A stretch of DNA of 23,175 bases from a virus, in IMG/VR virus record IMGVR_UViG_3300048586_000464, positions 1 to 23,175 of that record; one strand, given 5' to 3'. The notes beneath the pieces were generated by a model, which worked only from the letters and a program-made list of their open reading frames with translations, was not told the origin of the DNA and made no database searches. Shown piece after piece: positions 1 through 6,729 of this stretch. Each line of letters begins with the position of its first letter. The stretch's first letter is position 1. The position numbers and the translations under genes are program-made.

Positions 1-2
1 TG

Positions 3-185
3 ATGGGCTGGCCCATCGGGCACGCGCTCTGCGCCTGCTCGGCAACGGAGTTCACCCTCTGGCAGCAGCACATGCGTGGCGCTCTCTCGCAGCTGCCCAC
101 GGCCTCGGGTCCGTGGATCTGGCGGCCGACGGACCCCGCCCAACGCCCGGAGCAGATGGATTTCCTTGAAGGGCTGAAGCCATGA
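3..185 (+). CDS. C-terminal part of a phage protein, unknown function (probably 5'-truncated)
   Basis: About 60 codons are visible, opening with an ATG at the window edge. The frame has no stop before that ATG, so the real start probably lies upstream. I do not recognise the family. The visible part is rich in Trp and Pro and ends in FLEGLKP. Its TGA overlaps the ATG of the next gene in an ATGA junction, which indicates translational coupling and supports this as a real gene end. Whether the ATG at position 3 is the start cannot be decided from this window. Confidence 0.55.
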   Translation: MGWPIGHALCACSATEFTLWQQHMRGALSQLPTASGPWIWRPTDPAQRPEQMDFLEGLKP

Positions 186-841
186 GTGCACATGGACGGA
201 TCACCCGCACGGGCGACAAAAGGACCAGGCGCGCGCTGGGCGTGCAGGCCGCGCTCGAATGGGCCTTCGGGACCGAGAAGGCCCAGCTGGAACTGCCTCG
301 TCCTGAGGATGTGACCGAGGAGGGCTTCGGCTTCGGTCTGGAATACGTCCTCCTCCAGCAGGCCATCCTCGGCTGCCAGATCGATGGCGGCCAGCACAAG
401 CTGGACAGCTTCACGCACCCCGACGCCGAGGTGATCGCTGCGACTGTCGCCGGCATGCCCGAGCGGCTCGGCGGCATTCGCATGGCCATCCGCGTGACGG
501 AACTGGCCCGCGCCGGGATGACGCCGGACTGGATGCCTGGCGCCATACCCCGCTGCGTCCCCGTCGAGGTGAAGCACAACCAGCATGGCGAACGGGCCGT
601 CACCATGGTGGTGGGGACTGAGCGCGTTCTCACGCGCGGCAAGTGGCGGACCGTCGAGCTATTGGCCTGCCCGATCACGTGGCGGCCGCATCCAGAGCAG
701 ATCGCGTCTGCCCGGCGCGGCTATGAGGACTGGTGGCAGGCGCTGGATTGGATCCGCGAAGGGCTGATTGCAGGTGGGATGCTGCGGGAGGTCGAGGTGA
801 CGGCGGTGATGCCGAAGGTGCGGCCTTGGGAACGGCGCTAG
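182..841 (+). CDS. Conserved phage protein of unknown function, 219 aa
   Basis: The gene starts in an ATGA overlap with the preceding frame and runs 219 codons with typical high-GC codon use. The protein is soluble-looking with no signal peptide or membrane segment. The N-terminal half is alpha-helical in character (ALEWAFGTEKAQLELPRP, then a run of hydrophobic/acidic helices). The C-terminal half has beta-type stretches (VPVEVKHNQHGERAVTMVVG) and a Trp-rich segment. I recognise no catalytic motif. Its place, upstream of the cargo block and the methyltransferases, is where lambdoid phages carry late-regulation or DNA-metabolism genes, but that gives only a weak hint. It is the last plus-strand gene before the minus-strand Hachiman cargo. 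Confidence 0.7.
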   Translation: MSAHGRITRTGDKRTRRALGVQAALEWAFGTEKAQLELPRPEDVTEEGFGFGLEYVLLQQAILGCQIDGGQHKLDSFTHPDAEVIAATVAGMPERLGGIRMAIRVTELARAGMTPDWMPGAIPRCVPVEVKHNQHGERAVTMVVGTERVLTRGKWRTVELLACPITWRPHPEQIASARRGYEDWWQALDWIREGLIAGGMLREVEVTAVMPKVRPWERR

Positions 842-916
842 AAGGTCCGTGAAGGGCGGAGTGCCGTCCGATGCCGCGGCGGCAGGGCAAATGCAGCATG
901 ACGCCGGAGCGGACAC

Positions 917-1042
917 TCATTCCTCAACCAGCATTTTCGGCCCCAGATCGACGTAGAGGGCGGGCAACCGCCATTTCAGATAGAGCGTGTAAAACAGCTG
1001 CGATAAGCGCGTGAAGATCACCAGCCACGCCCCTAGTCCCTT
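917..1042 (-). pseudogene. Coding-like 3' remnant of an unidentified gene beyond hamB
   Basis: On the minus strand just past the hamB stop there are about 40 sense codons in one frame, ending in TGA at 917-919. They have strong third-position G/C preference and a natural-looking composition: a hydrophobic, aromatic segment (LVIFTRLSQLFYTLYLKW) and then a tail ending GPKMLVEE. There is no convincing start or ribosome site, and the frame differs from hamB, so it is not an extension of it. The simplest reading is the C-terminal end of a membrane-type gene whose front was lost when the hamAB cargo arrived. A very short expressed peptide starting at a GTG within it is less likely. Confidence 0.4.
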
Positions 1043-1043
1043 C

Positions 1044-4000
1044 CTACGCGTCGGCTGTCGGCCAGCGCAGTTTTCCGCGACCGATGCGCAAGGCTTCTAC
1101 AAGCCTAGTATTACCCGGCAATCGACCCGAAAATAGGCTGGGCTTCGGATCGACTGCCGACCTCTTGAATGCGGCGACTCTTTGGTAGTCGGGCGTCGTC
1201 AGCCAGGTGCGCCCATCGCCCTCGTCAGTGACAACCCGATAAAGACCTGCAGGCGGTGCAGTGGCGATGTCGAGCAGACGTTTGTAGTGTTCGACCGACC
1301 ACTTCTGGATACCGCCGCTGAGGGCCTCGGTACGAAAGCGTGCCCATAGCGCGGCGGTGTCGGGCGTCGGCCAGTCACCGGCATCTGTATAGGCCGTAAT
1401 CTCGTCAGATTCGAGCCAGGCCCGCATCTCGGGGGGCGTGACGAAGATCGGTTTGGCATCTTCGATCGCGGCCATAGCCGCACGCCGCGACGGCAGGCCC
1501 GCGCGGATCAGCATCGCCATCATGAACTGCGGGACGCCAGTTTCGACCGATCCAGCCGCACCGCCTGCCACCGTGTCCGGCGACCAGCCGAGCGACATTC
1601 GGCGGGTGCGGACGGCTTCCAGCGCCCAGACCAAGCGATAGGTGAAGGCCTCCTCGACCGCGCGCATGTTCTGCGGCCCAATCTTGGCGACATCCTCGCC
1701 AGAAACCCAGCTTCGCAGGATGACTTTCCAGTTCGCCGGCAGCGCTTTCGCCTTATCGGGGATGAACGGCCTTATGAACAGCAGACGCTCCCCAAGGCCA
1801 CCGAGTGCATCGACAAGCTCGTCTATGTCACCGCTCAGCGATGCCGCGTCAGCACGGTCGAGCAGCGCAGCCAACTCGTCGGCCATTGCGTCGATCGACA
1901 GGCCTGCCTCAAGTCCAACGCCCATGGCAAAATGCCCGCGACGCGCCGACGCCGTGGTGGCTTTCCAGATGAGATCGGCGCGCGCTTCAAACACTTTCTT
2001 GTGCAATGGGGCGACGTCCTCGTCTTCGCGGGCGATCTGACGTGCCCAAAGTGATCCTTTGAGCGCTTCATCCAACAGCTTCGGCAGGTCAGCGCGATCG
2101 GCATCCAGCGCTTCAATCAGGCCGAATACGGTCGCGTCGAGGCGCTCGACGATTTGCGATAGCGGTTCCTCATCGACGCTTTCTTCCTCGTCGCCGCCAC
2201 CGCCCTCATCCTCATCGCCTACATCGACATCGGTACTGTATTGCGCGCCCGCAGCGAGGCGCTCGGCGACTGCAGCTTCTTCCTTCGGCGATCTCCATGC
2301 TTCGCGGGCATTGGCGAGGTATTCCCACGCATCGTCGCGATCCAGAACGCCTTCACGTGACAAGCGATCAATGATCTCGGCGACGATCTGAATCAGGCCA
2401 CTTTTCAACGAGCGGGCCTTGGCGGAGGCGACCAGCTTTCGCCACTCCCTCTTTCGCCAATCGATCTTGTCGAACATGACGTGCAAAATCAGGCCTTCGA
2501 CGTCCACGAAGGCGCGCCCAGCACGGCCAGCGACGTTTGCAAACTCCTCGCCTTTGATCTTCTCTGACGCCCGATACAACGCTGGCACCAACAAGACGGC
2601 GGCGTTAAGGTTGAGGCCTTGCGACAAGGTCGGTGAAGCGACGATTACTTTAAGGACCCCCTCAGACAGAAGGGCTTCCAGCTCACGCAGGAACGGGCTT
2701 GGCAGCCGGCCATGGTGAATGGCGACGCCTGCTTTCAAGGAGGCGACGGCCGGATGGTCCTCGCCCAACCATTCCTTGCCCACCTCCAAGGCGCGCGCGA
2801 TCGACGCTTCGTCTTCCAGCAGTGAGTCCAGATAGCCACGCTTGCAAAGGTCCACGACTTGTTTGCCGTAACTCTCGACCCAATTCGCCTGGGTAGAGAA
2901 GATCAGGGTCCGTTTGCCCTGGCTCGCGAACTCCCACGCCGCGAACAAGGCGAGGTGCGAGTTCTTGCGCGGATAGGGCTTCTTCTCTCTCCCGAGTGCC
3001 GCTTTCTCGACAACGAACTTGTCGAGAAAGGGACCATCATCGTCGAGATCGAGCCGGAGCAGCCCATCATTACCCCGCCAGGTGAGTGCGCCGAACCGCT
3101 GTCTGGTGGGGCGCCAGTCGGAACGCACCGGCTCGCCCGGCTCGTCCGAGCGGATCCATGCGGTGAGATCGTCCAACTCGTCGCCGCTGGGCAGGATCGC
3201 GGATAGACAGACAATCCTGCGTTCGTTCGCATCCGCGCGCCGAAGCAGACGTTGCACCAATGTCTCGTAGCGGATTTCGCGCTCGCTCGGGCCAATCATG
3301 TGACCTTCGTCGAGGACAATCAGGCCGACGTCATCAATCACCGACGAATCGCTTCTCAACGCGAAGTCGAGCTTCTCGGGCGTCGCGATGATGACCTCGC
3401 GGGTGCGCAAAGCGTCTTCATCGCCAGCCGAAAGGCCGCTGGCGCCATAAAGCGAGGAAACGCTGAAACCTAGCGGCGCGAAGGTTTTTCTAAATGATCG
3501 CTCGGTCTGGGCGGACAAAGCGCGCAATGGCGTTACGATCAAAACTCTGCGCGCCGATGACAGGGTCATCAATGCGGCGATCTCAGCCACCCGCGTCTTA
3601 CCGGCGCTGGTAGGCAAGGCCACGACGAGATCGTCGGTGACATCGGTTGAACGCCGTGCCGCCTCGCGCTGTGATGGCCATAGCTCCACCTCAGAGGTCT
3701 TGCGCGCAAAAAGCGACGAAATGAACAGGCGCCGCAGATCGGGGTACATCTCTTCTGTCCCCTCAGGCGGCTCGGTCGGCAACGTCTGATGCAGCGAATG
3801 CTCCCAGAGGTCGTCGATCAAGTGGCGGCAGAGGTTTGAAATCCACCAAATCGGCACATTCTCCGCATTGTCCGCCAGTCTGATCGCATTGGCGAGCAAC
3901 GCCCGTGCGGTCTCGATCGGCTCGGGCTCGCCGGTCTCGAGAGCGAAGTCAAAATGCGCTAGAGCTCGGCAGATCGTTGTATTGAGGATGGTCGCCAGCA

Positions 4001-4556
4001 CTTCGTCGACGTCTGGTTCTTCCCCTCGTAGTGCCTCGGCGATCTGCTCATCGCTATGAACGTCTTCGTCAAGCCATTCGCGAACGAAGCCTCGCAGTTG
4101 TCCGAGATCGCGCAGGATCAGGTGTCGGATCGCTGCTTCACCCGGCGAGGCGTTGAGGTCGCCTGCCGTTTCGTTAAAGAGCGAATAGGCAACCGCCGAA
4201 AAGCCGGCCAGGTGGTAGGCGGCGGCGGCGATCATGCGACGGAAGCCGCGGTCGGGCGCTTCCGGGTCGCCGTTGCGCACCAAGGCTTCAAACGCATTGG
4301 CCGCTCGCTCAAACGCTTTGCTTGTCAGCTCCGAAGCGCCAGCTTGGGAACGCAGGGCCATCGCGCCCCGAAGCAGGGCAAAGCCGTGCTCGGCAAGATC
4401 AGTTTCGATTGTCGCACCGAGGGGCGGCGCATTGGGTGGCAGCACGCCGTCCACGCGCATCAGCGACCAGGCCGCACCGCGATAGAGGAGACGCCCAAGG
4501 ATACCGTCGGTGGTAGCTGTCGCCAAGAATACCGTCAGTTCGTCAATCGTCTCCAA
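1044..4556 (-). CDS. hamB: HamB, SF2 helicase of a Hachiman anti-phage system
   Basis: This 1170-residue superfamily 2 helicase has all the core motifs in order: a WPSQ element near 293, Walker A ALPTSAGKT (313-321), VTPLRAL (341-347), ATPEKLD (391-397), DEGH (416-419), LSAILPS (451-457), LIFSTQ (551-556), ASPTLSQGLNL (640-650) and NVAGRAGRA (674-682). About 290 N-terminal residues precede the core. An acidic linker rich in Asp, Glu and Gly (about 775-798) separates it from a long helical C-terminal region. In known Hachiman systems HamB is the DNA-tracking sensor that holds and then releases the HamA nuclease. The start is a TTG that overlaps the end of hamA by 14 nt, with GAGG about nine bases upstream. 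Pairing with a DUF1837 gene makes the Hachiman call firm. Confidence 0.87.
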   Translation of the reverse strand: METIDELTVFLATATTDGILGRLLYRGAAWSLMRVDGVLPPNAPPLGATIETDLAEHGFALLRGAMALRSQAGASELTSKAFERAANAFEALVRNGDPEAPDRGFRRMIAAAAYHLAGFSAVAYSLFNETAGDLNASPGEAAIRHLILRDLGQLRGFVREWLDEDVHSDEQIAEALRGEEPDVDEVLATILNTTICRALAHFDFALETGEPEPIETARALLANAIRLADNAENVPIWWISNLCRHLIDDLWEHSLHQTLPTEPPEGTEEMYPDLRRLFISSLFARKTSEVELWPSQREAARRSTDVTDDLVVALPTSAGKTRVAEIAALMTLSSARRVLIVTPLRALSAQTERSFRKTFAPLGFSVSSLYGASGLSAGDEDALRTREVIIATPEKLDFALRSDSSVIDDVGLIVLDEGHMIGPSEREIRYETLVQRLLRRADANERRIVCLSAILPSGDELDDLTAWIRSDEPGEPVRSDWRPTRQRFGALTWRGNDGLLRLDLDDDGPFLDKFVVEKAALGREKKPYPRKNSHLALFAAWEFASQGKRTLIFSTQANWVESYGKQVVDLCKRGYLDSLLEDEASIARALEVGKEWLGEDHPAVASLKAGVAIHHGRLPSPFLRELEALLSEGVLKVIVASPTLSQGLNLNAAVLLVPALYRASEKIKGEEFANVAGRAGRAFVDVEGLILHVMFDKIDWRKREWRKLVASAKARSLKSGLIQIVAEIIDRLSREGVLDRDDAWEYLANAREAWRSPKEEAAVAERLAAGAQYSTDVDVGDEDEGGGGDEEESVDEEPLSQIVERLDATVFGLIEALDADRADLPKLLDEALKGSLWARQIAREDEDVAPLHKKVFEARADLIWKATTASARRGHFAMGVGLEAGLSIDAMADELAALLDRADAASLSGDIDELVDALGGLGERLLFIRPFIPDKAKALPANWKVILRSWVSGEDVAKIGPQNMRAVEEAFTYRLVWALEAVRTRRMSLGWSPDTVAGGAAGSVETGVPQFMMAMLIRAGLPSRRAAMAAIEDAKPIFVTPPEMRAWLESDEITAYTDAGDWPTPDTAALWARFRTEALSGGIQKWSVEHYKRLLDIATAPPAGLYRVVTDEGDGRTWLTTPDYQRVAAFKRSAVDPKPSLFSGRLPGNTRLVEALRIGRGKLRWPTADA

Positions 4557-5466
4557 GGTCTTCGGCCTCCTGATACATGGCCGCGATGAAGTCCTGGTGA
4601 TCTTCGACGTGGATGTTCACGACGTATTGGTCCCGGTTGGTCCCTGTGGCGTCGAGATCATCCTTCAGCGAGGCATGGGCGCCGTTGCCTGACACGGTGA
4701 AGAGCATGTGGTCGATGCGATCGGCACGAAGGGACTTCAGTCCTACCTCGTCACGGAGGCTGCGGCCCAACGCGCTGTCTTCCGGGTCGTTGCTCTCCAG
4801 CAGCCGGTTGGCGACGAACAACAGGGAATCGGGCGTGCATCGGCCGCTGTCGCGGTCGAGGACCTTGCGCGCGCTCGTAACCGTGGCCTTGCCGAGCACC
4901 TTATTGCTTTTAGCTTCGCCTTTCAGGAGCCAGAGCTTCTCGCCAGCCCCATCATATCCGGCGCCGATGAAGTCGTCGCCACGCATGGCCATGTTGCGGC
5001 CGTCTTTATAGCGTAGGCGGCGCACTGGGACGCGGAGGCCGATCTCTTCCTCGACCAGCTCGGTCGCGAGAATTTCGCCTAGGTCGCCGGAGCGGCCCCT
5101 CGGAGTTTGAGGCATAGCTTCTTTGAGGATACTGGCGGCAAATTTGAAGCCGAGCCGATCGACGTCTTCGGCGATGCGTTCAAGTCGATCGTAGTGCGAG
5201 CGGATGGTCTTGGCGAGTTCATCGCGAATCTCATCTCGGCCCCTGTCCTTTTCGACATAGACCCAGTAGTGCTTGCGCTTATTCTTTTCTTTGGTGGCAT
5301 CGCACCACCTCTCGTACAGTCCCATGCAATCCGCCTTTGCCATCGCGCAGTGCAGTGTGACCACATCGACCACCCACACAAGCTGTAGCGGCCGCTTTGC
5401 AACAATTTCTTGTAACTGTCGGTGCGCTCTATGGCCGCCAACGCCGCTCCCAGCAGGAGGTCCCAT
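4543..5466 (-). CDS. hamA: HamA, DUF1837 nuclease effector of a Hachiman system
   Basis: The 307-residue protein carries the DUF1837 signature: SGDLGEILATELVEE (126-140), RGDDFIGAGYD (162-172) and the E-x-K nuclease element LKGEAKSN, with E184 and K186 as likely catalytic residues. In characterised Hachiman systems HamA is a DNA nuclease held by the HamB helicase and unleashed on cellular DNA during infection. I chose the start at 5466 because AGGAGG lies four bases upstream (5471-5476). However, the first 40 residues look low-complexity and unusual. A start at 5343 (MAKADCMG) would give a 266-residue protein, but it has no ribosome site. hamA is directly followed by hamB in an overlapping operon. 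GC content is visibly lower than in the phage structural genes. Confidence 0.83.
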   Translation of the reverse strand: MGPPAGSGVGGHRAHRQLQEIVAKRPLQLVWVVDVVTLHCAMAKADCMGLYERWCDATKEKNKRKHYWVYVEKDRGRDEIRDELAKTIRSHYDRLERIAEDVDRLGFKFAASILKEAMPQTPRGRSGDLGEILATELVEEEIGLRVPVRRLRYKDGRNMAMRGDDFIGAGYDGAGEKLWLLKGEAKSNKVLGKATVTSARKVLDRDSGRCTPDSLLFVANRLLESNDPEDSALGRSLRDEVGLKSLRADRIDHMLFTVSGNGAHASLKDDLDATGTNRDQYVVNIHVEDHQDFIAAMYQEAEDLGDD

Positions 5467-5470
5467 ATTG

Positions 5471-5476
5471 CCTCCT
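5471..5476 (-). promoter_or_regulatory. Ribosome binding site of hamA
   Basis: On the minus strand this reads AGGAGG, a full anti-SD match, four bases before the ATG at 5466. It decides for the longer hamA reading over internal starts near 5343, which lack any such site. Confidence 0.6.
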
Positions 5477-5492
5477 AGCCGACCAACATCCT

Positions 5493-5534
5493 ACTGCGGC
5501 ACACCTGTTTGGCGGCTTCAGGAGATGCCGCAGT
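5493..5534 (-). promoter_or_regulatory. Imperfect palindrome / hairpin in the hamA upstream region
   Basis: ACTGCGGCA (5493-5501) and TGCCGCAGT (5526-5534) form a perfect 9-bp inverted repeat, and CCTG/CAGG arms inside can extend the stem. It lies 27 bp upstream of the hamA start and has no T-rich tail. It could be an operator for a dimeric regulator or an RNA hairpin controlling hamAB. No regulator gene is present beside it. Confidence 0.45.
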
Positions 5535-5551
5535 GCAGCGCACAGCCGGAA

Positions 5552-5571
5552 TGGCCCTCAGCAACGGGCCA
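5552..5571 (-). terminator. Weak hairpin downstream of the DUF1643 gene
   Basis: On the minus strand TGGCCC and GGGCCA pair around an 8-nt loop, about 20 nt beyond the stop codon of the DUF1643 gene, followed by TTCC rather than a true T run. It may reduce read-through into hamAB but is not a strong intrinsic terminator. Confidence 0.25.
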
Positions 5572-5590
5572 GTTTCAGAGCGGCTACTGT

Positions 5591-6127
5591 TCACTCGAAA
5601 ACCTGGAGTTGAAAATGTGCTGGAAATCTTCGCGGGTGTCTCGGCGAGCCGTTGGCGTTGCGAAGGACAACGTGTAGCTGCGCGTTGCCACAAGCTTCGA
5701 CGGCGGCTGCGGCAAGGTTCTGCCATCTGACCCGCCCGCACAGACCTCCGTAGGCAAGAACTACCGTCGCGGACAAGGCGGCACATTTGCCGATATAGTG
5801 AAGGTTTCGATTCGAACGTTCGACATCCAATGGTATTTGCTTTGGATCTGTTGCGCGAAAATCCATGACATTCACCAAGAACAACCCGCTGTATCCTAGT
5901 CTCTGTGAATGCCGCGTGAGTTTCCTAGAGGTTGCATCATCAACAAGGTTCGACGCGGAAGACGGATTCATGCATAACCACGTAACCATTTCACCATTGG
6001 CCCAGCGACGGCTGAGGTATGGCCTATAGTTCCCGCACTCGGAGAAGATGGCCGAGCCTCGAACTCCTGGTAGCAGTTCCCATGTTGATCCGAGCTCACG
6101 ATCAATCTCAGACGTACCGTGTATCAT
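5591..6127 (-). CDS. DUF1643 family protein
   Basis: The family pattern is clear: a SAIFSECGNYRPYLSRRW opening, then WLCMNPSSASNLVDDATSRK, then GYSGLFLVNVMDFRATDP, and a later VVLAYG strand. This matches DUF1643, a small domain of unknown biochemical activity found in phages and bacterial accessory regions. I start it at 6127 (MIHGTSEI), giving 178 residues, because the family usually begins shortly before this conserved block. A longer frame opens at 6247 (MDPQLVRR) with an Ala/Cys-rich, poorly conserved-looking 40-residue extension and no ribosome site. It lies on the same strand as hamAB with a 124-bp gap after it, so it may be co-transcribed with them or simply be a cargo neighbour. Confidence 0.72.
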   Translation of the reverse strand: MIHGTSEIDRELGSTWELLPGVRGSAIFSECGNYRPYLSRRWANGEMVTWLCMNPSSASNLVDDATSRKLTRHSQRLGYSGLFLVNVMDFRATDPKQIPLDVERSNRNLHYIGKCAALSATVVLAYGGLCGRVRWQNLAAAAVEACGNAQLHVVLRNANGSPRHPRRFPAHFQLQVFE

Positions 6128-6247
6128 GTTGATCGTTCCATTATGAAGAAGTTGCTCGCCCATGATCTTCGCAAAGGAGGGCGCTTTCGCCAATGACTGC
6201 TCTTGCGCTGCTGCGCTGCAGCAGCGGCGAACAAGCTGAGGGTCCAT

Positions 6248-6556
6248 AATGGGCCGAGTCCGTCGATCGCCCCACCCCCAGCCGTGGTTCCTCCCAGGCC
6301 CTAACTGTATACGGGGGGGCGCAGCGCGGCAGTTGGCTAGCGTGAGGCGATTTCACCGGGGAATCCAGGCGGAAGCCACTCTGGCGCTGGCATCCGGAAT
6401 TCTGACTCAAGATCAAAGCGTTACGGAATCACGATCTGGCAAAGGTGGATTCTTTGCCGGAAGCCACGCGAGCCACTCAGAGGAAGCCACCTTGGCCAGA
6501 AGCCACCAAAGGAGGCCGCCTGCTTCGAAGGCGTTGAATCCATGCATGTTTTCTAT
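6248..6556. repeat. Non-coding stretch with repeated AGCCAC / GAAGCCAC motif
   Basis: No convincing gene lies here. GAAGCCAC occurs four times in direct orientation, at 6372-6379, 6460-6467, 6483-6490 and 6499-6506, and a fifth AGCCAC occurs at 6471-6476. The last four fall within 47 bp. The spacing is irregular. This could be a binding-site cluster (iteron-like) or remnants of repeats at a cargo boundary. Confidence 0.4.
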
Positions 6557-6585
6557 TTGACAAAGCTGCCCCCCTTGACGTACCT
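6557..6585 (+). promoter_or_regulatory. Candidate sigma-70 promoter upstream of the methyltransferase genes
   Basis: A perfect -35 box TTGACA (6557-6562), a 17-bp spacer and a weak -10 box TACCTT (6580-6585, three of six consensus bases) would start RNA near 6592. The terminator-like hairpin at 6605 follows almost immediately. Confidence 0.4.
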
Positions 6586-6604
6586 TTCCATCATCAGAGC
6601 TTTG

Positions 6605-6640
6605 TGCCCGGAGGAACCCCTTCCGGGCATTTCTGTTTCT
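6605..6640 (+). terminator. Intrinsic terminator-like hairpin in the leader of the methyltransferase operon
   Basis: TGCCCGGA (6605-6612) pairs with TCCGGGCA (6622-6629) around a 9-nt loop, followed by the T-rich run TTTCTGTTTCT. The tail fits the plus strand only. It lies between a candidate promoter and the first methyltransferase gene, so it may be an attenuation or antitermination site; it could instead end a transcript arriving from upstream. Confidence 0.6.
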
Positions 6641-6729
6641 TGACCTACCCCGCATCCCGTTTGCGTCGCTGTTTCTGATCAGCGCGCCTCGTCGCGCGCC
6701 CCCTTCCCCCACATCCCGAGCCCCGCCCC

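Noticed and set aside
842-1043. Search for a tRNA, integrase site or attachment core next to the cargo
   Set aside because: No tRNA-like sequence or duplicated core could be seen here or around 6250-6730, so I make no attachment-site claim.
6249-6560. Plus-strand frame of 103 codons in the repeat region
   Set aside because: No ribosome site, unnatural composition, and it runs through the AGCCAC repeats and into the candidate promoter.
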